Source: Atopobium sp. (GTDB lineage Bacteria; Actinomycetota; Coriobacteriia; Coriobacteriales; Atopobiaceae). From it: 64,000 bases of DNA. A model generated the notes under the pieces. The model was not told the DNA's origin. It saw nothing but the letters and a program-made list of their open reading frames with translations, and did not search any database. The stretch spans positions 260,615-324,614 of the forward strand of contig JABZHR010000001.1 in the NCBI GenBank assembly GCA_015258715.1, written 5' to 3'. The position numbers and the translations under genes were made by a program. Positions 9,898 through 18,942 of this stretch are shown piece after piece (the stretch's first letter is position 1; every line of letters begins with the position of its first letter).

Positions 9898-10119
9898 CTA
9901 TGACCAGTGTGGTAAGTCATGAAAGTCTTTTATATGGTCTTGAGCTTCTTGTTCTCTTTCTGCCAAGGCTTCTCGTAAACCTTTCAGAGCATCAAAAGGC
10001 ATAAATATTTTTGCCCTGTTTGCTCGCGACATGCGAGGGTGTCCGTAGTGCATCTGCGCTGCAAACGCATCCTCTTTTGCACTAGCTTCTGCTGGCGAGA
10101 AACCCTGTTTAGGCCTCAT
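9898..10119 (-). CDS. YolD-like small protein coupled to Y-family polymerase
   Basis: Short 73-residue protein. Its core (SRANRAKIFMPFDALKGL) matches the YolD-like family, which is commonly encoded next to UmuC/DinB-type polymerases. I placed the start at ATG 10119, which overlaps the last 11 bases of the polymerase gene and has GGAGAAG just upstream; a longer frame reaching 10221 runs inside the polymerase and is unlikely. One copy of the 13-mer TGGCGAGAAACCC lies inside it (10093-10105), where it encodes GFSP. The role is presumed accessory to translesion synthesis. Confidence 0.75.
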   Translation of the reverse strand: MRPKQGFSPAEASAKEDAFAAQMHYGHPRMSRANRAKIFMPFDALKGLREALAEREQEAQDHIKDFHDLPHWS

Positions 10120-11452
10120 TGGTTTCTTCTCCACTACGGTGTCCTCCAATCTGAGCGTTTCTCTGTCGAGCCGTTGCTTCTGGAAGCAAGTCCATTGCTT
10201 TAAGCAAAGAATTCTTACCAAACTTCTTCTTTATGGCATTGATAGTATCTTGACGCTGGCGCTCTCTTTCTAAAACAGTATTGTCCTGGAAAAGCGACGT
10301 CTGAATACCCGAGCCCGTTTCTTCTTGAGTGTTTCCGAAGGTAAGGCCCACGCGATGTACACTTTCTGAAGGTATTACGCGCTCGTCAAAGAAAGACAAA
10401 ACCTCTGCCATAAGCTCATCTCTAGAGTTAGTAGGATAAGAGAGCTTCCTAGTGCCACTGCTGGAGGGAATATGTCTTCTCCAGCTCCTATAATCCCCCG
10501 TCTGCCTCAGCTCTTCCATCTGGCTCTCTGTTGCCGAGTAGCCAATATAGATGCCAATAGAAGAGCAAACGAGCTTTTGTGTTACAAGCTCTAAAGACAA
10601 CGCCTCAACCATCTCTTTAAAGATAAGACGCGCGCCCTCTGTATCTCTGTTGTGATCAAAGACCTGTGCCGTTGAGACAGAATGACTTTGAGATTTATAG
10701 GCCTTAATATCTGCAATGGTTGTTGGCTCAATACCCCACGCATGATCAATAAGGATTTCTGCATCAACACCAAATTCTTTATACAAAGGCTCTGTAGGAG
10801 CTGTAGCAAGCTGTCCCATGGTGTGAATATTCATTGCCGCAAGTCGCTTTTGAATACCTGCACCAATATGCCAAAAATCAGTTAAGGGTTTATGGTTCCA
10901 GAGTTTAAGCTTGTACGATTCTTCATCAAGCTCACCAAAAAAGTTGGGGCTGTGCTTTGCAGTAATATCAAGCGCAATTTTTGCCAGGTACAAGTTTGGA
11001 CCCAAACCACAGGTAGCAGGAATGCCAGTAGTTTTTGCTACATCTGCACGGATTTTCTCGCCCAACTCTCTTGCCGTACATCCATAAAGCGATAAGTACG
11101 GTGTTACATCAATAAATGCCTCGTCAATGGAGTAAACGTGGATGTCTTCTGGTGCAATGTATTTGAGATATACCGAATAAACGTCTGCGGATCGCTCCAC
11201 ATACAGAGCCATACGAGGAGGAGCTACCTCATAAGTAAGATTTTTGGGAATCTCAAAAACGCGGCAACGTCCAGGAACACCTAGCGCACGAAGAGCGGGT
11301 GAAACAGCCAAACAAATTGTCTTTTCTGTCCTGGTAAGATCAGCCACAACAAGCTTGGCCTTCATAGGATCAAGACCTCGCTCAACGCACTCAACTGATG
11401 CGTAAAAACTCTTTAGATCAATAACCAGGTATTGTTTTTGAGAAGGTACCAT
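10109..11452 (-). CDS. Y-family translesion DNA polymerase (UmuC/DinB-like)
   Basis: A 447-residue error-prone polymerase that copies across damaged DNA. Catalytic acidic residues are visible: D12 in VIDLKSFYASVE, and D110 and E111 in YSIDEAF. A helix-hairpin-helix region follows near residues 195-215, then the little-finger domain. A sliding-clamp motif QTSLF lies at 384-388. The start ATG 11452 lies 3 bases past the stop of the DJ-1-like gene, so expression is probably coupled. UmuC-type polymerases next to YolD-like genes often belong to the SOS response, but I see no clear LexA box. A 12-bp palindrome, GTACACTTGTAC, lies ahead of the upstream gene (12054-12065). Confidence 0.9.
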   Translation of the reverse strand: MVPSQKQYLVIDLKSFYASVECVERGLDPMKAKLVVADLTRTEKTICLAVSPALRALGVPGRCRVFEIPKNLTYEVAPPRMALYVERSADVYSVYLKYIAPEDIHVYSIDEAFIDVTPYLSLYGCTARELGEKIRADVAKTTGIPATCGLGPNLYLAKIALDITAKHSPNFFGELDEESYKLKLWNHKPLTDFWHIGAGIQKRLAAMNIHTMGQLATAPTEPLYKEFGVDAEILIDHAWGIEPTTIADIKAYKSQSHSVSTAQVFDHNRDTEGARLIFKEMVEALSLELVTQKLVCSSIGIYIGYSATESQMEELRQTGDYRSWRRHIPSSSGTRKLSYPTNSRDELMAEVLSFFDERVIPSESVHRVGLTFGNTQEETGSGIQTSLFQDNTVLERERQRQDTINAIKKKFGKNSLLKAMDLLPEATARQRNAQIGGHRSGEETNEA

Positions 11453-11455
11453 GGC

Positions 11456-12028
11456 CTAGATAAGCACAATGCCTTGAGAAACTTTTTCTGCCACGTCATT
11501 ACCTACAAGATAACGAACAATCTCAAGACCAAACTTAAGAGCTGTTCCCGCACCCTGACTGGTAATAAAAGAGCCGTCAACACAAACTGCATCTTGCGAA
11601 AGATTAGCGCCATTTTCTGAAAGAAAATGCTGGAAACCTGGATTAGACGTAGCCTTCTTACCCGTAAGCAATCCACGCTTAGCATAAATTGAAGGAGCAG
11701 CACAGATTGCAGCAAGTGCACGGCCATCTTCCGCAAACGCATCAACTGCCTGCATAAGTGGCTCACAAGCCTCAAGATTAGTAGTTCCAGGAAGACCTCC
11801 AGGAAGTACCAACATGCTGTAATCATCAAACGAGACCTGGCTAAGCAGCTTGTCTGTTAAAAAAGTAACCTGGTGAGATGAAGTCACGCTCAAGGAATCA
11901 GAGATAGACACTTTGTCACAGGGAATACCTGCACGATACAGGACGTCAACAACGCTCAGTCCCTCAATCTCTTCACAACCATCAGCAAAAAAGACAGCAA
12001 CGCGCTTGTCAGTACATGGTGTAAACAT
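11456..12028 (-). CDS. DJ-1/PfpI family protein
   Basis: 190 residues of the DJ-1/ThiJ/PfpI fold. The nucleophile cysteine is C109 in AAICAAPS, and the partner acidic residue lies in GCEEIEG near residues 18-22. Family members include protein/nucleotide deglycases, chaperones and thiazole-pathway proteins, so the exact reaction cannot be fixed. Start chosen at ATG 12028 with AGAAGGGAG upstream; an in-frame extension to 12079 lacks homology to the fold. First gene of the set with the Y-family polymerase. Confidence 0.88.
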   Translation of the reverse strand: MFTPCTDKRVAVFFADGCEEIEGLSVVDVLYRAGIPCDKVSISDSLSVTSSHQVTFLTDKLLSQVSFDDYSMLVLPGGLPGTTNLEACEPLMQAVDAFAEDGRALAAICAAPSIYAKRGLLTGKKATSNPGFQHFLSENGANLSQDAVCVDGSFITSQGAGTALKFGLEIVRYLVGNDVAEKVSQGIVLI

Positions 12029-12077
12029 CTGACTCCCTTCTCGACTAAAACTAGTACAAGTGTACGCCTTTTTACAC

Positions 12078-12111
12078 AAAAAAGGACACTCAAGTTTGTG
12101 CTTGAGTGTCC
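12078..12111 (-). terminator. Terminator after PTS EIIA gene
   Basis: 11-bp perfect stem GGACACTCAAG / CTTGAGTGTCC, six-base loop, followed on the minus strand by six T. It separates the EIIA transcript from the DJ-1/polymerase unit. Confidence 0.88.
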
Positions 12112-12178
12112 AAAATTTTACCCAGTTAAACTATTACAGGAAGTTGCATCGCAACTCACTATAACTTGGCGAGAAACC

Positions 12179-12637
12179 CTACTCCTCGCTAATGCCCTCG
12201 TTAATAGCCTGAGCAATAGCTTCCTGATCATTAGAGCCACGAAGTAGAGACTTAAACTCATCTCTCATCAGAAGAACGGCGGTCTTAGAAAGAAGCTTGA
12301 TGTGAGTGGTGCCAGCCTCTCCATCTGGAACAAGCAGTGCAATGGCAACATCAACGGGCTTCTCGTCAAAAGAAGGCCACTCAAGAGGGGTGCTGTTCTT
12401 GAAGACAAAGACAGCTGCATCCTTGATAGCAGCATCTTTTGCGTGTGGAACTGCAAAACCGTCTGTCATGCCGGTCTCGCCCATTTCCTCGCGAGCCAAA
12501 AAAGCGTTGTAGACAGCGTCTGCATCGTCAGTTACGCCAGCTTCCAGTGCTTTATCGGCAATAAAACGCAGGACATCATTACGGCTCGCTGCGTTCTGGT
12601 TTACAAAAACATTGTCTGCCTTAACAAAACCGCTCAT
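12179..12637 (-). CDS. PTS fructose/mannitol-type EIIA protein, stand-alone
   Basis: A 152-residue cytoplasmic EIIA domain of the PTS_EIIA_2 family. The phosphorylated histidine is H65 in GFAVPHAKD. It accepts phosphate from HPr and passes it to an EIIB, but no EIIB or EIIC gene is nearby, so it either serves a transporter elsewhere or acts as a regulator. The start ATG 12637 gives a normal N-terminus. A small inverted repeat (TGAGC / GCTCA, about 12657-12672) lies in the leader. The last base of one 13-mer copy (12167-12179) overlaps its stop codon. Confidence 0.88.
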   Translation of the reverse strand: MSGFVKADNVFVNQNAASRNDVLRFIADKALEAGVTDDADAVYNAFLAREEMGETGMTDGFAVPHAKDAAIKDAAVFVFKNSTPLEWPSFDEKPVDVAIALLVPDGEAGTTHIKLLSKTAVLLMRDEFKSLLRGSNDQEAIAQAINEGISEE

Positions 12638-12729
12638 GAATCTTCCTTCCGTATATTTGAGCTTTTAGCTCAGTAACTTCGTATGTAGTAATAATACCCG
12701 CAATGAAACAAAATTTACCTTGAGAAACT

Positions 12730-13923
12730 TTACTTTAGGGCCATTCTTAAAATCTGTTGAACATCTGCTGTTTTAAGCTGCATAAAGTTACCCGCATGAT
12801 CTCCACCGCGAGCATCAATAGTGCCTTCTGCCATCTGGAGAATGTCCTCTTCCGAAGGGTCTACTCCAAGCTCGGCAAGGGAGGTTGGCATACCAATTGC
12901 ATGACACCACTGATTCCAAGCTTCGATTCCCGCAAGGCCCGTAGCTGTTGGATTATGGAAGTTGTTTTGAACTCCAAAAACGTTAACCGCAAACTGAGCA
13001 AAACGCTCTGGATCTTGACTTATAACGTACCGTGCCCAACTTGCCCAAATAGCTGTAAGACCAGCACCATGAGCTACGTCATACTTTGCGCTCAGCTCAT
13101 GCTCAATTGCATGAGAAGCAAAATCGCTTACGCGACCAGTTCCGGTAAGTCCGCAGTGAGAAAGCGACGATGCCCAGAGCAAATCTGCACGTGCAGCGTA
13201 ATTCTCTGGCTCTTTAACGGCAATCAAGACAGCTTCTTTTACGGTGCGTAAAAGTCCCTCAGCTAGCTCGTCGGTAAGTGCCACGTCCTTCTCGAGCGTA
13301 AAATAGCGCTCCATGGTGTGCATCATGATGTCGGCGCCTGTTGATGCCGTCTGATAAGCACTCACGGAATAGGTGAGCTCTGGATTCATGATGGCAAAGC
13401 AAGGACGGCCGCTCTGATGGTGATAAGAACGCTTGAGAACACGACCATCAGCCAGCGTAATGTTCATGACGGAAGAATCCGAGGTTTCAGATCCAGTTCC
13501 TGCAATAGTAGAAATGACGCCAATAGGAGCTGCCTTTGAAACACTGACCTTATGCAAATAGAGATCTTCAAGAGAAACGTCATTGGCCAGGCCGTATGCA
13601 ATCGCCTTAGCAGAATCCATAACAGATCCGCCACCGATGGCCAAAATAAAGTCAACACCCTCGCGTTTGCCCAGCTCTACAGCTTCTTCTGCAAGCTCAA
13701 GACGAGGGTTAGGGACAACTCCACCACAGTCAACAAAAGCAATTCCAGCATTACTTAGAAGCTGGTGAATCTGGTCAAGCAAGCCACTCTTTACCACGTG
13801 GCTGCCACCAAAATGCACCAGCACCTTGGTACCTCCGTGAGCAGAGACAAGCTCTGCCACACGAAGCTGAGTATCTTTTCCAAAAACCACCTGAGTAGGT
13901 ACAACGTACTCAAAATTAACCAT
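12730..13923 (-). CDS. Iron-containing alcohol dehydrogenase (butanol dehydrogenase type)
   Basis: 397 residues of the group III iron-dependent alcohol dehydrogenase family, probably reducing aldehydes with NAD(P)H. The Rossmann-type GGGSVMDSAKA motif is present. Metal ligands are visible as D and H in STGADIMMHTMERYF and the two histidines in ASHAIEHELSAKYDVAHG. Its length fits BDH/YqhD relatives. I placed the start at ATG 13923; an upstream in-frame TTG at 13929 adds only two residues. Alone between the DegV gene and EIIA. Substrate not predictable beyond short-chain alcohol/aldehyde. Confidence 0.88.
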   Translation of the reverse strand: MVNFEYVVPTQVVFGKDTQLRVAELVSAHGGTKVLVHFGGSHVVKSGLLDQIHQLLSNAGIAFVDCGGVVPNPRLELAEEAVELGKREGVDFILAIGGGSVMDSAKAIAYGLANDVSLEDLYLHKVSVSKAAPIGVISTIAGTGSETSDSSVMNITLADGRVLKRSYHHQSGRPCFAIMNPELTYSVSAYQTASTGADIMMHTMERYFTLEKDVALTDELAEGLLRTVKEAVLIAVKEPENYAARADLLWASSLSHCGLTGTGRVSDFASHAIEHELSAKYDVAHGAGLTAIWASWARYVISQDPERFAQFAVNVFGVQNNFHNPTATGLAGIEAWNQWCHAIGMPTSLAELGVDPSEEDILQMAEGTIDARGGDHAGNFMQLKTADVQQILRMALK

Positions 13924-13958
13924 GACCAAAGACCTTTCTTACCTACTCGAGCAACATC

Positions 13959-14843
13959 TTAAGCGCGAGGCTCTTCTCCCCACCAGAACGTTGCAACAGT
14001 TCCAGGACCAGTATGAACGCCAATTGTTGCACCAATAGTAAAGATGTTGATATCGCCTGTCTGAGGAAGCTTTTCTTGAATAAGCTCTTTAACAGCCTGA
14101 GCATCAGAAGCACACTCGGAGTTAGAGATAAACACCTTACGCGCATAAGCATTTCCCTGCTCAGCAGTCTGAGTCATAATCTCAACAACGCGAGCAATAG
14201 CTTTCTTCTTACCACGAGCCTTCTCTTTAACGGCCAAAGAGCCGTCAGCCTCAATATCCATAACAGGACAAATGTTAAGCATACCGCCAAGTAAGCCTGC
14301 TGTCTTAGAAATGCGACCACCACGAACAAAGAAGGTCAAATCTGTTGAGAAGAACCAGCCATACACGCGGTGACGTGCTTCTTTTGCCCATGCAACAACC
14401 TCGTCAAAAGACAGACCTTCATCGCGCTTATCGGCAAGACCATCTACCAAAAGACCATAACCAGAAGATGCCTGCAGAGAGTCAATAACCTCAATCTTTC
14501 TGCCTGGGAACTCCTGCTCAATCTCTACTTTTGCCTGGCAAGCAGACTCATATGTTCCAGAAACGCCTGAGCTCAACGAAACATGAAGAACGTCTTTGCC
14601 CTCTTCCAGGAAAGGACGCCAGAAGGCCATGTACTCACCAATTGATACCTGCGAAGTGCGGCACTCAGCACCTGCAAGCATCTTTTTAAAGAGATCAGCT
14701 GGTGCATTAGTGCGACCAAAGTCATCCTTGCACTGAACACCATCAAGTTCGTAGTTGAAATATACGTATTTCACATCTCGTGACTGAAGGTACTCCTCAC
14801 TTACATCGGCCGTAGAACAACAGGTCAAAACGTAGTTGGACAT
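13959..14843 (-). CDS. DegV/FakB family fatty-acid-binding protein
   Basis: 294 residues. DegV/FakB proteins hold a fatty acid and present it to the kinase FakA for phosphorylation before phospholipid synthesis. Visible family signatures are SLSSGVSGTYESA in the first half, IDSLQASSGYG, and GPGTVATFWWG at the C-terminus. Start at ATG 14843 with AAGGAG five to seven bases upstream, preferred to an in-frame start at 14885 whose extra 14 residues are not family-like. No FakA gene is in the window. Bound lipid unknown. Confidence 0.9.
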   Translation of the reverse strand: MSNYVLTCCSTADVSEEYLQSRDVKYVYFNYELDGVQCKDDFGRTNAPADLFKKMLAGAECRTSQVSIGEYMAFWRPFLEEGKDVLHVSLSSGVSGTYESACQAKVEIEQEFPGRKIEVIDSLQASSGYGLLVDGLADKRDEGLSFDEVVAWAKEARHRVYGWFFSTDLTFFVRGGRISKTAGLLGGMLNICPVMDIEADGSLAVKEKARGKKKAIARVVEIMTQTAEQGNAYARKVFISNSECASDAQAVKELIQEKLPQTGDINIFTIGATIGVHTGPGTVATFWWGEEPRA

Positions 14844-14983
14844 ACAAGTCTCCTTGAAATATCTTCTTGCATAAAACAATCGCACACACTTATTTTTCTT
14901 GCAGATGTGAGTATACTTCTAATCTCATTTTTATGCTGCTTGTGGGGTCCTTCAAGTGCAAAATCACGTATACTTGCACGCGT

Positions 14984-15011
14984 TTGATTTTCTCAGAACA
15001 CTACCTATACC
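14984..15011 (+). promoter_or_regulatory. Candidate promoter of the EamA transporter gene
   Basis: TTGATT, 16-base spacer, TATACC. Predicted start of transcription near 15018, giving a 27-base leader to the GTG at 15045. Upstream, around 14951-14977, an imperfect CAAGT/ACTTG inverted repeat could be an operator. Confidence 0.45.
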
Positions 15012-15044
15012 TTAACTTTTACCTTCGACGGGAATGGATAGCGC

Positions 15045-15992
15045 GTGGCATCATCAGATCTTTCTACTAGAAACTCTTCCAGACTCACACTAGATACTTC
15101 TTCTACGCTTGTATGGAAGTTTGCTCTTCTTATCTGCGCGCTTATCTGGGGCGGGTCATTTGTCGTTATCAAAGATGCAATTAGTTATATCTCGGCAGCT
15201 TGGCTTATGACCTTACGTTTTGTCTTTGCCGTAGGTATTGTTGCCATCATCTTTAGAAAAAAACTTAAAGAACACTTGAATGTCACACATATCAAATACG
15301 GCGTGCTCTTAGGCGTTCTTAACGGTCTAGGATTTCTGTTCCAAAATGGAGCTCTTGCTTATACCACTGCAGGTAAAGCTGCTTTTATTGCATCAATTTA
15401 TTGCGCGATGATTCCGTTTGTAAACTGGCTCATTGCAAAGAAAAAACCTCATGGAACCAGTATTTTTGCAGCCTTTTTATGCGTAGCTGGCATTGGTCTT
15501 ATCTCACTGGGCACTGATTTTTCGTTCTCGTTTGGCTTGGGCGAGCAGATGACATTGCTCTCAGCCATTATTTTTGCCTTCGTTTTTGTGCTTACTGCCG
15601 AGCTTGCTCACAAATACGACATCATCACACTTACGGTGGTGCAGCTTGGCGTGAGCGCCCTTCCCTGCCTTGCCTACGCGCTTTGCTTTGAAACGGTTCC
15701 CAATTTTGCGGCACTGCCCATAAATGCCTGGGTTGCCCTCGCCTACATCACTCTTATTGCAACCGCACTGACTGGTGTTTTGCAGAACCGCGCACAGAAG
15801 TCAGTTACTCCTGTTCAGGCCTCACTAATAATTTCTCTGGACAGTATTTTTGCAGCAGTTTTTGGCGTGATCTTCCTTGCTGAGGTTATTACCCCCACAA
15901 TCTTCCTTGGCTTTATTGTTATCTTTGTTGCAATCTTTATCAGCGAGCTTGGCGAGAAACCCGCAGAGCCCCAAACCCCTTCAGAAAGCTAA
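15045..15992 (+). CDS. EamA/DMT-family transporter
   Basis: 315 residues with about ten hydrophobic helices and two EamA repeats, as in RhaT/YdcZ-type drug/metabolite exporters. Each half starts with a hydrophobic segment containing a WG motif (LIWGGSFVV in the first). The C-terminal tail is short and polar (GEKPAEPQTPSES), and its GEKP is encoded by a copy of the 13-mer (15950-15962). The GTG start at 15045 fits the promoter and codes MASSDLSTRN. One of only two plus-strand genes here. Substrate unknown; this family exports amino acids, nucleosides or drugs. Confidence 0.85.
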   Translation: MASSDLSTRNSSRLTLDTSSTLVWKFALLICALIWGGSFVVIKDAISYISAAWLMTLRFVFAVGIVAIIFRKKLKEHLNVTHIKYGVLLGVLNGLGFLFQNGALAYTTAGKAAFIASIYCAMIPFVNWLIAKKKPHGTSIFAAFLCVAGIGLISLGTDFSFSFGLGEQMTLLSAIIFAFVFVLTAELAHKYDIITLTVVQLGVSALPCLAYALCFETVPNFAALPINAWVALAYITLIATALTGVLQNRAQKSVTPVQASLIISLDSIFAAVFGVIFLAEVITPTIFLGFIVIFVAIFISELGEKPAEPQTPSES

Positions 15993-16018
15993 GGCTCTCT
16001 ATACAACACGACCCTAAA

Positions 16019-16046
16019 CAAAAAGCCCGCAGACGCGGGCTTTTTT
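16019..16046. terminator. Bidirectional terminator between EamA gene and nrdG
   Basis: AGCCCGC / GCGGGCT stem with a four-base loop, flanked by A-run on the left and T-run on the right. It can therefore end the plus-strand transporter transcript and the minus-strand nrdG transcript. Confidence 0.88.
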
Positions 16047-16063
16047 ATTGCGCTTTGGAGCTC

Positions 16064-16606
16064 TTACATCTCACGAGAGCTCAGCATAGGTCCATCGGAC
16101 CAAAGTGTAATCTCACCTGAAGCAAGCGTTTTAGGAACATCAATAAGACGCTGGTTGGAAGAGCCTCTAAAACGCAAGGTAATATCGTGGAGACTCTGGA
16201 CCCATGGACCGTCTACGAGAACATCAATACAAGACAGAATGCGGTCAGTGTACTCTGTGTGCCACTTTCCCTCGGTCAGCTGATCCCAAGTGTGACCCGA
16301 ATACATCCAAATGCTCTTTTGCGGGTAGGTAGCTCTGACCTTCTCGACAAACTCAACAAGACCTTCTTGGTTTTCTGGCTCAAAAGGCTCTCCACCAAGG
16401 ATGGAAAGACCGTTGATATAGACAGGTGCAAGAGAGTCAATAATCTCTTGCTCAACTTCTGGAGTAAACTCTCCGCCGCTCTTGAAGTCCCACGCCTCGT
16501 AATTAAAGCAACCTTCACAGTGCAGACGGCAGCCTGAAACAAACAGAGTTGTTCTTACGCCAACACCATTTGCAATATCTGAAAACTTAATATTTGAATA
16601 GTTCAT
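16064..16606 (-). CDS. nrdG: Anaerobic ribonucleotide reductase activase NrdG
   Basis: 180-residue radical-SAM enzyme that installs the glycyl radical on NrdD. The [4Fe-4S] ligands are C26, C30 and C33 in CRLHCEGC; SILGGEP is the SAM-binding GGE-type motif. Start at ATG 16606 (MNYSNIKFSDI), the normal NrdG N-terminus; a frame opening at 16633 adds nine unlike residues. It follows nrdD but a strong terminator (16666-16703) lies between them, so its level is probably set by read-through. Confidence 0.94.
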   Translation of the reverse strand: MNYSNIKFSDIANGVGVRTTLFVSGCRLHCEGCFNYEAWDFKSGGEFTPEVEQEIIDSLAPVYINGLSILGGEPFEPENQEGLVEFVEKVRATYPQKSIWMYSGHTWDQLTEGKWHTEYTDRILSCIDVLVDGPWVQSLHDITLRFRGSSNQRLIDVPKTLASGEITLWSDGPMLSSREM

Positions 16607-16621
16607 ACATAACCTTTGATG

Positions 16622-16650
16622 GGTAACTTCCACATATTGTGGATGTTACC
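16622..16650. promoter_or_regulatory. Hairpin in the nrdD-nrdG gap, ahead of nrdG
   Basis: GGTAAC-t-TCCACA / TGTGGA-t-GTTACC: 12 pairs with one symmetric mismatch and a three-base loop. No T-run follows, so it is not a terminator. It lies directly upstream of the nrdG ribosome site and may protect or control that part of the message. Confidence 0.45.
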
Positions 16651-16665
16651 TGATAGAGATAATAA

Positions 16666-16703
16666 AAACGAGCAGAAGGGCCAAGGCGCTCTTCTGCTCG
16701 TTT
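16666..16703 (-). terminator. Strong terminator after nrdD
   Basis: 13-bp stem AAACGAGCAGAAG / CTTCTGCTCGTTT followed on the minus strand by TTTTTATT. It lies between nrdD and nrdG. Confidence 0.9.
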
Positions 16704-16719
16704 GTCTAGTACATAAATC

Positions 16720-18942
16720 TTAGAGGTGAAGGACGCGGTCCTTGATCTCCTGGGTACGGCCCTGGTTCCAGAACTGGGTACCAATATAGCCGCAGGTACG
16801 ACGAGCAACGTTCATCTTGGTCTGGTCACGGTTGCCGCAGTGTGGGCACTCCCAAACCAGCTTGCCGTCCTCCTCAACAATATGAATCTCACCGTCATAA
16901 CCGCACTCCTGGCAGAAGTCAGACTTGGTGTTGAGCTCTGCATACATGATGTGGTCATAGATGAACTGCATGACGCTGAGAACGGCCTCGATGTTGTCCT
17001 GCATGTTAGGAACCTCAACGTAAGAGATTGCTCCACCTGGGGAAAGACGCTGGAACTCAGACTCAAACTGGAGCTTCTGGAATGCGTCAATCTCTTCTGC
17101 AACGTGGACGTGGTAGCTGTTGGTGATGTAGCCCTTGTCGGTAATGCCTGGGATAACACCAAAGCGACGCTGAAGTGCCTTAGCAAACTTGTAGGTAGTG
17201 GACTCAAGAGGAGTTCCGTAGAGGGAGTAATCGATATCCTCTGCTTCTTTCCACTCGGTGCACTTATCGTTCATGTGCTGCATAACCTGGAGTGCAAATG
17301 GAGTTGCCTCTTTGTCAGTGTGGCTGTGACCAGTCATAGCCTTAACGCACTCATACAGGCCTGCATAACCAAGGGAGATAGTGGAATATCCGCCGTAAAG
17401 CAGAGGATCGATAACCTCGCCCTTGTCCAGACGAGCAAGTGCGCCGTACTGCCAAAGGATAGGAGCAGCATCAGACAGGGTGCCCTTCAGGCGATCGTGA
17501 CGAGCACGAAGTGCACGATGGCAAAGCTCAAGACGTTCATCAAAGATCTTCCAGAACTTGTCCATATCACGACCAGCAGAAAGAGCAACGTCAGGAAGGT
17601 TGATAGTTACAACACCCTGGTTGAAGCGGCCATAGTACTTAGGCTTGTTTGGCTCATAGTTCTTAGCGCGAGCAACGTTGTTGAAGCCATTACCAGAACG
17701 GTCTGGAGTTAGGAAGGAACGGCAACCCATGCAGGTGAAGGTATCGCCCTCGCCTTCCTTCTCGCCCTTAGAAAGCTTGTACTCCTTCATCTTCTTCTCA
17801 GAGATGTAGTCAGGAACAAGACGGCGAGCGGTGCACTTTGCAGCCATCTGGGTGAGGTAGTAGTACTTGGAATCCTCGTAAACGTTGTCCTCTTCAAGAA
17901 CGTAGATGAGCTTAGGGAATGCAGGAGTAATCCAGACACCCTCCTCGTTCTTTACGCCCTGGTAACGCTGACGGAGCATCTCTTCAATGATGAGTGCAAG
18001 GTCCTGCTTCTCCTGCTCATTCTTTGCCTCGTTGAGGTACATGAAGACGGTAATGAAAGGAGCCTGACCATTGGTGGTCATGAGGGTGACAACCTGGTAC
18101 TGAATGGTCTGAACGCCACGAGAAACCTCGTCACGAAGGCGCTTCTCAACCATCTCGTTGAGCTGCTCAGCAGAGAGCTCAACACCGACGGAGTTCATCT
18201 CCTCCATAACGGTCTTGCGAATCTTCTTACGAGAAACATCAACAAAAGGAGCAAGGTGAGCCAAGGAGATGGACTGACCACCGTACTGGCAGGATGCTAC
18301 CTGAGCAATGATCTGAGTTGCAATGTTGCATGCCGTAGAGAAGCTGTGTGGACGCTCAATCAGAGTACCGGAGATAACAGTGCCGTTCTGCAGCATGTCA
18401 TCAAGGTTGATGAGGTCACAGTTGTGCATGTGCTGTGCAAAGTAATCGGAATCGTGGAAGTGGATAAGACCCTCGTTGTGAGCAGCAACAATATCCTCTG
18501 GAAGGAGCTCACGCTGAACGAGGTCCTTAGAAACCTCACCAGCCATGTAGTCACGCTGAACAGAAACAACGGTAGGGTTCTTGTTGGAGTTCTCCTGCTT
18601 GACTTCCTCGTTGTTGCACTCAATCAGAGACAGAATCTTGTCATCGGTGGTGTTCTTGTGACGCTTCTGGTTCTGAATGTAGCGGTAAATGATGTACTTA
18701 CGAGCAACCTCAAAGCGGTCAAGAGCCATGAGCTGATCCTCGACAAGGTCCTGGACCTCCTCGACGGTAACGGTGTGTCCAGCCTTCTCACACTCATCGG
18801 TAACGTTGAGGGAAGCAAACTGAATCTCGCGCTCAGTCAGGCGCTGATCCTCAGGGACCTCTGCGTTAGCCTTAGCGATTGCGTTAACAATCTTCTCTAC
18901 CTCGAAGGTGACCTCTGAGCCATTGCGCTTGATAATCTTCAT
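16720..18942 (-). CDS. nrdD: Class III anaerobic ribonucleoside-triphosphate reductase NrdD
   Basis: 740 residues; reduces NTPs to dNTPs without oxygen through a glycyl radical. An ATP-cone lies at the N-terminus (MKIIKRNGSEVTF, about residues 1-95). Near the C-terminus are a four-cysteine zinc site (CQEC and CPHC) and the radical site RTCGYIG, with the radical glycine at about 718, followed by the conserved QFWNQGRTQE end. Start at ATG 18942 with AAGGAG upstream; the longer frame to 19008 is unsupported. Two NrdR-like boxes lie upstream (19076-19123), so dNTP-responsive repression is expected. A roughly 130-base leader includes a GGTTCC/GGAACC hairpin (about 19012-19050). Partner NrdG is adjacent; the pair indicates anaerobic growth. 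Confidence 0.95.
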   Translation of the reverse strand: MKIIKRNGSEVTFEVEKIVNAIAKANAEVPEDQRLTEREIQFASLNVTDECEKAGHTVTVEEVQDLVEDQLMALDRFEVARKYIIYRYIQNQKRHKNTTDDKILSLIECNNEEVKQENSNKNPTVVSVQRDYMAGEVSKDLVQRELLPEDIVAAHNEGLIHFHDSDYFAQHMHNCDLINLDDMLQNGTVISGTLIERPHSFSTACNIATQIIAQVASCQYGGQSISLAHLAPFVDVSRKKIRKTVMEEMNSVGVELSAEQLNEMVEKRLRDEVSRGVQTIQYQVVTLMTTNGQAPFITVFMYLNEAKNEQEKQDLALIIEEMLRQRYQGVKNEEGVWITPAFPKLIYVLEEDNVYEDSKYYYLTQMAAKCTARRLVPDYISEKKMKEYKLSKGEKEGEGDTFTCMGCRSFLTPDRSGNGFNNVARAKNYEPNKPKYYGRFNQGVVTINLPDVALSAGRDMDKFWKIFDERLELCHRALRARHDRLKGTLSDAAPILWQYGALARLDKGEVIDPLLYGGYSTISLGYAGLYECVKAMTGHSHTDKEATPFALQVMQHMNDKCTEWKEAEDIDYSLYGTPLESTTYKFAKALQRRFGVIPGITDKGYITNSYHVHVAEEIDAFQKLQFESEFQRLSPGGAISYVEVPNMQDNIEAVLSVMQFIYDHIMYAELNTKSDFCQECGYDGEIHIVEEDGKLVWECPHCGNRDQTKMNVARRTCGYIGTQFWNQGRTQEIKDRVLHL

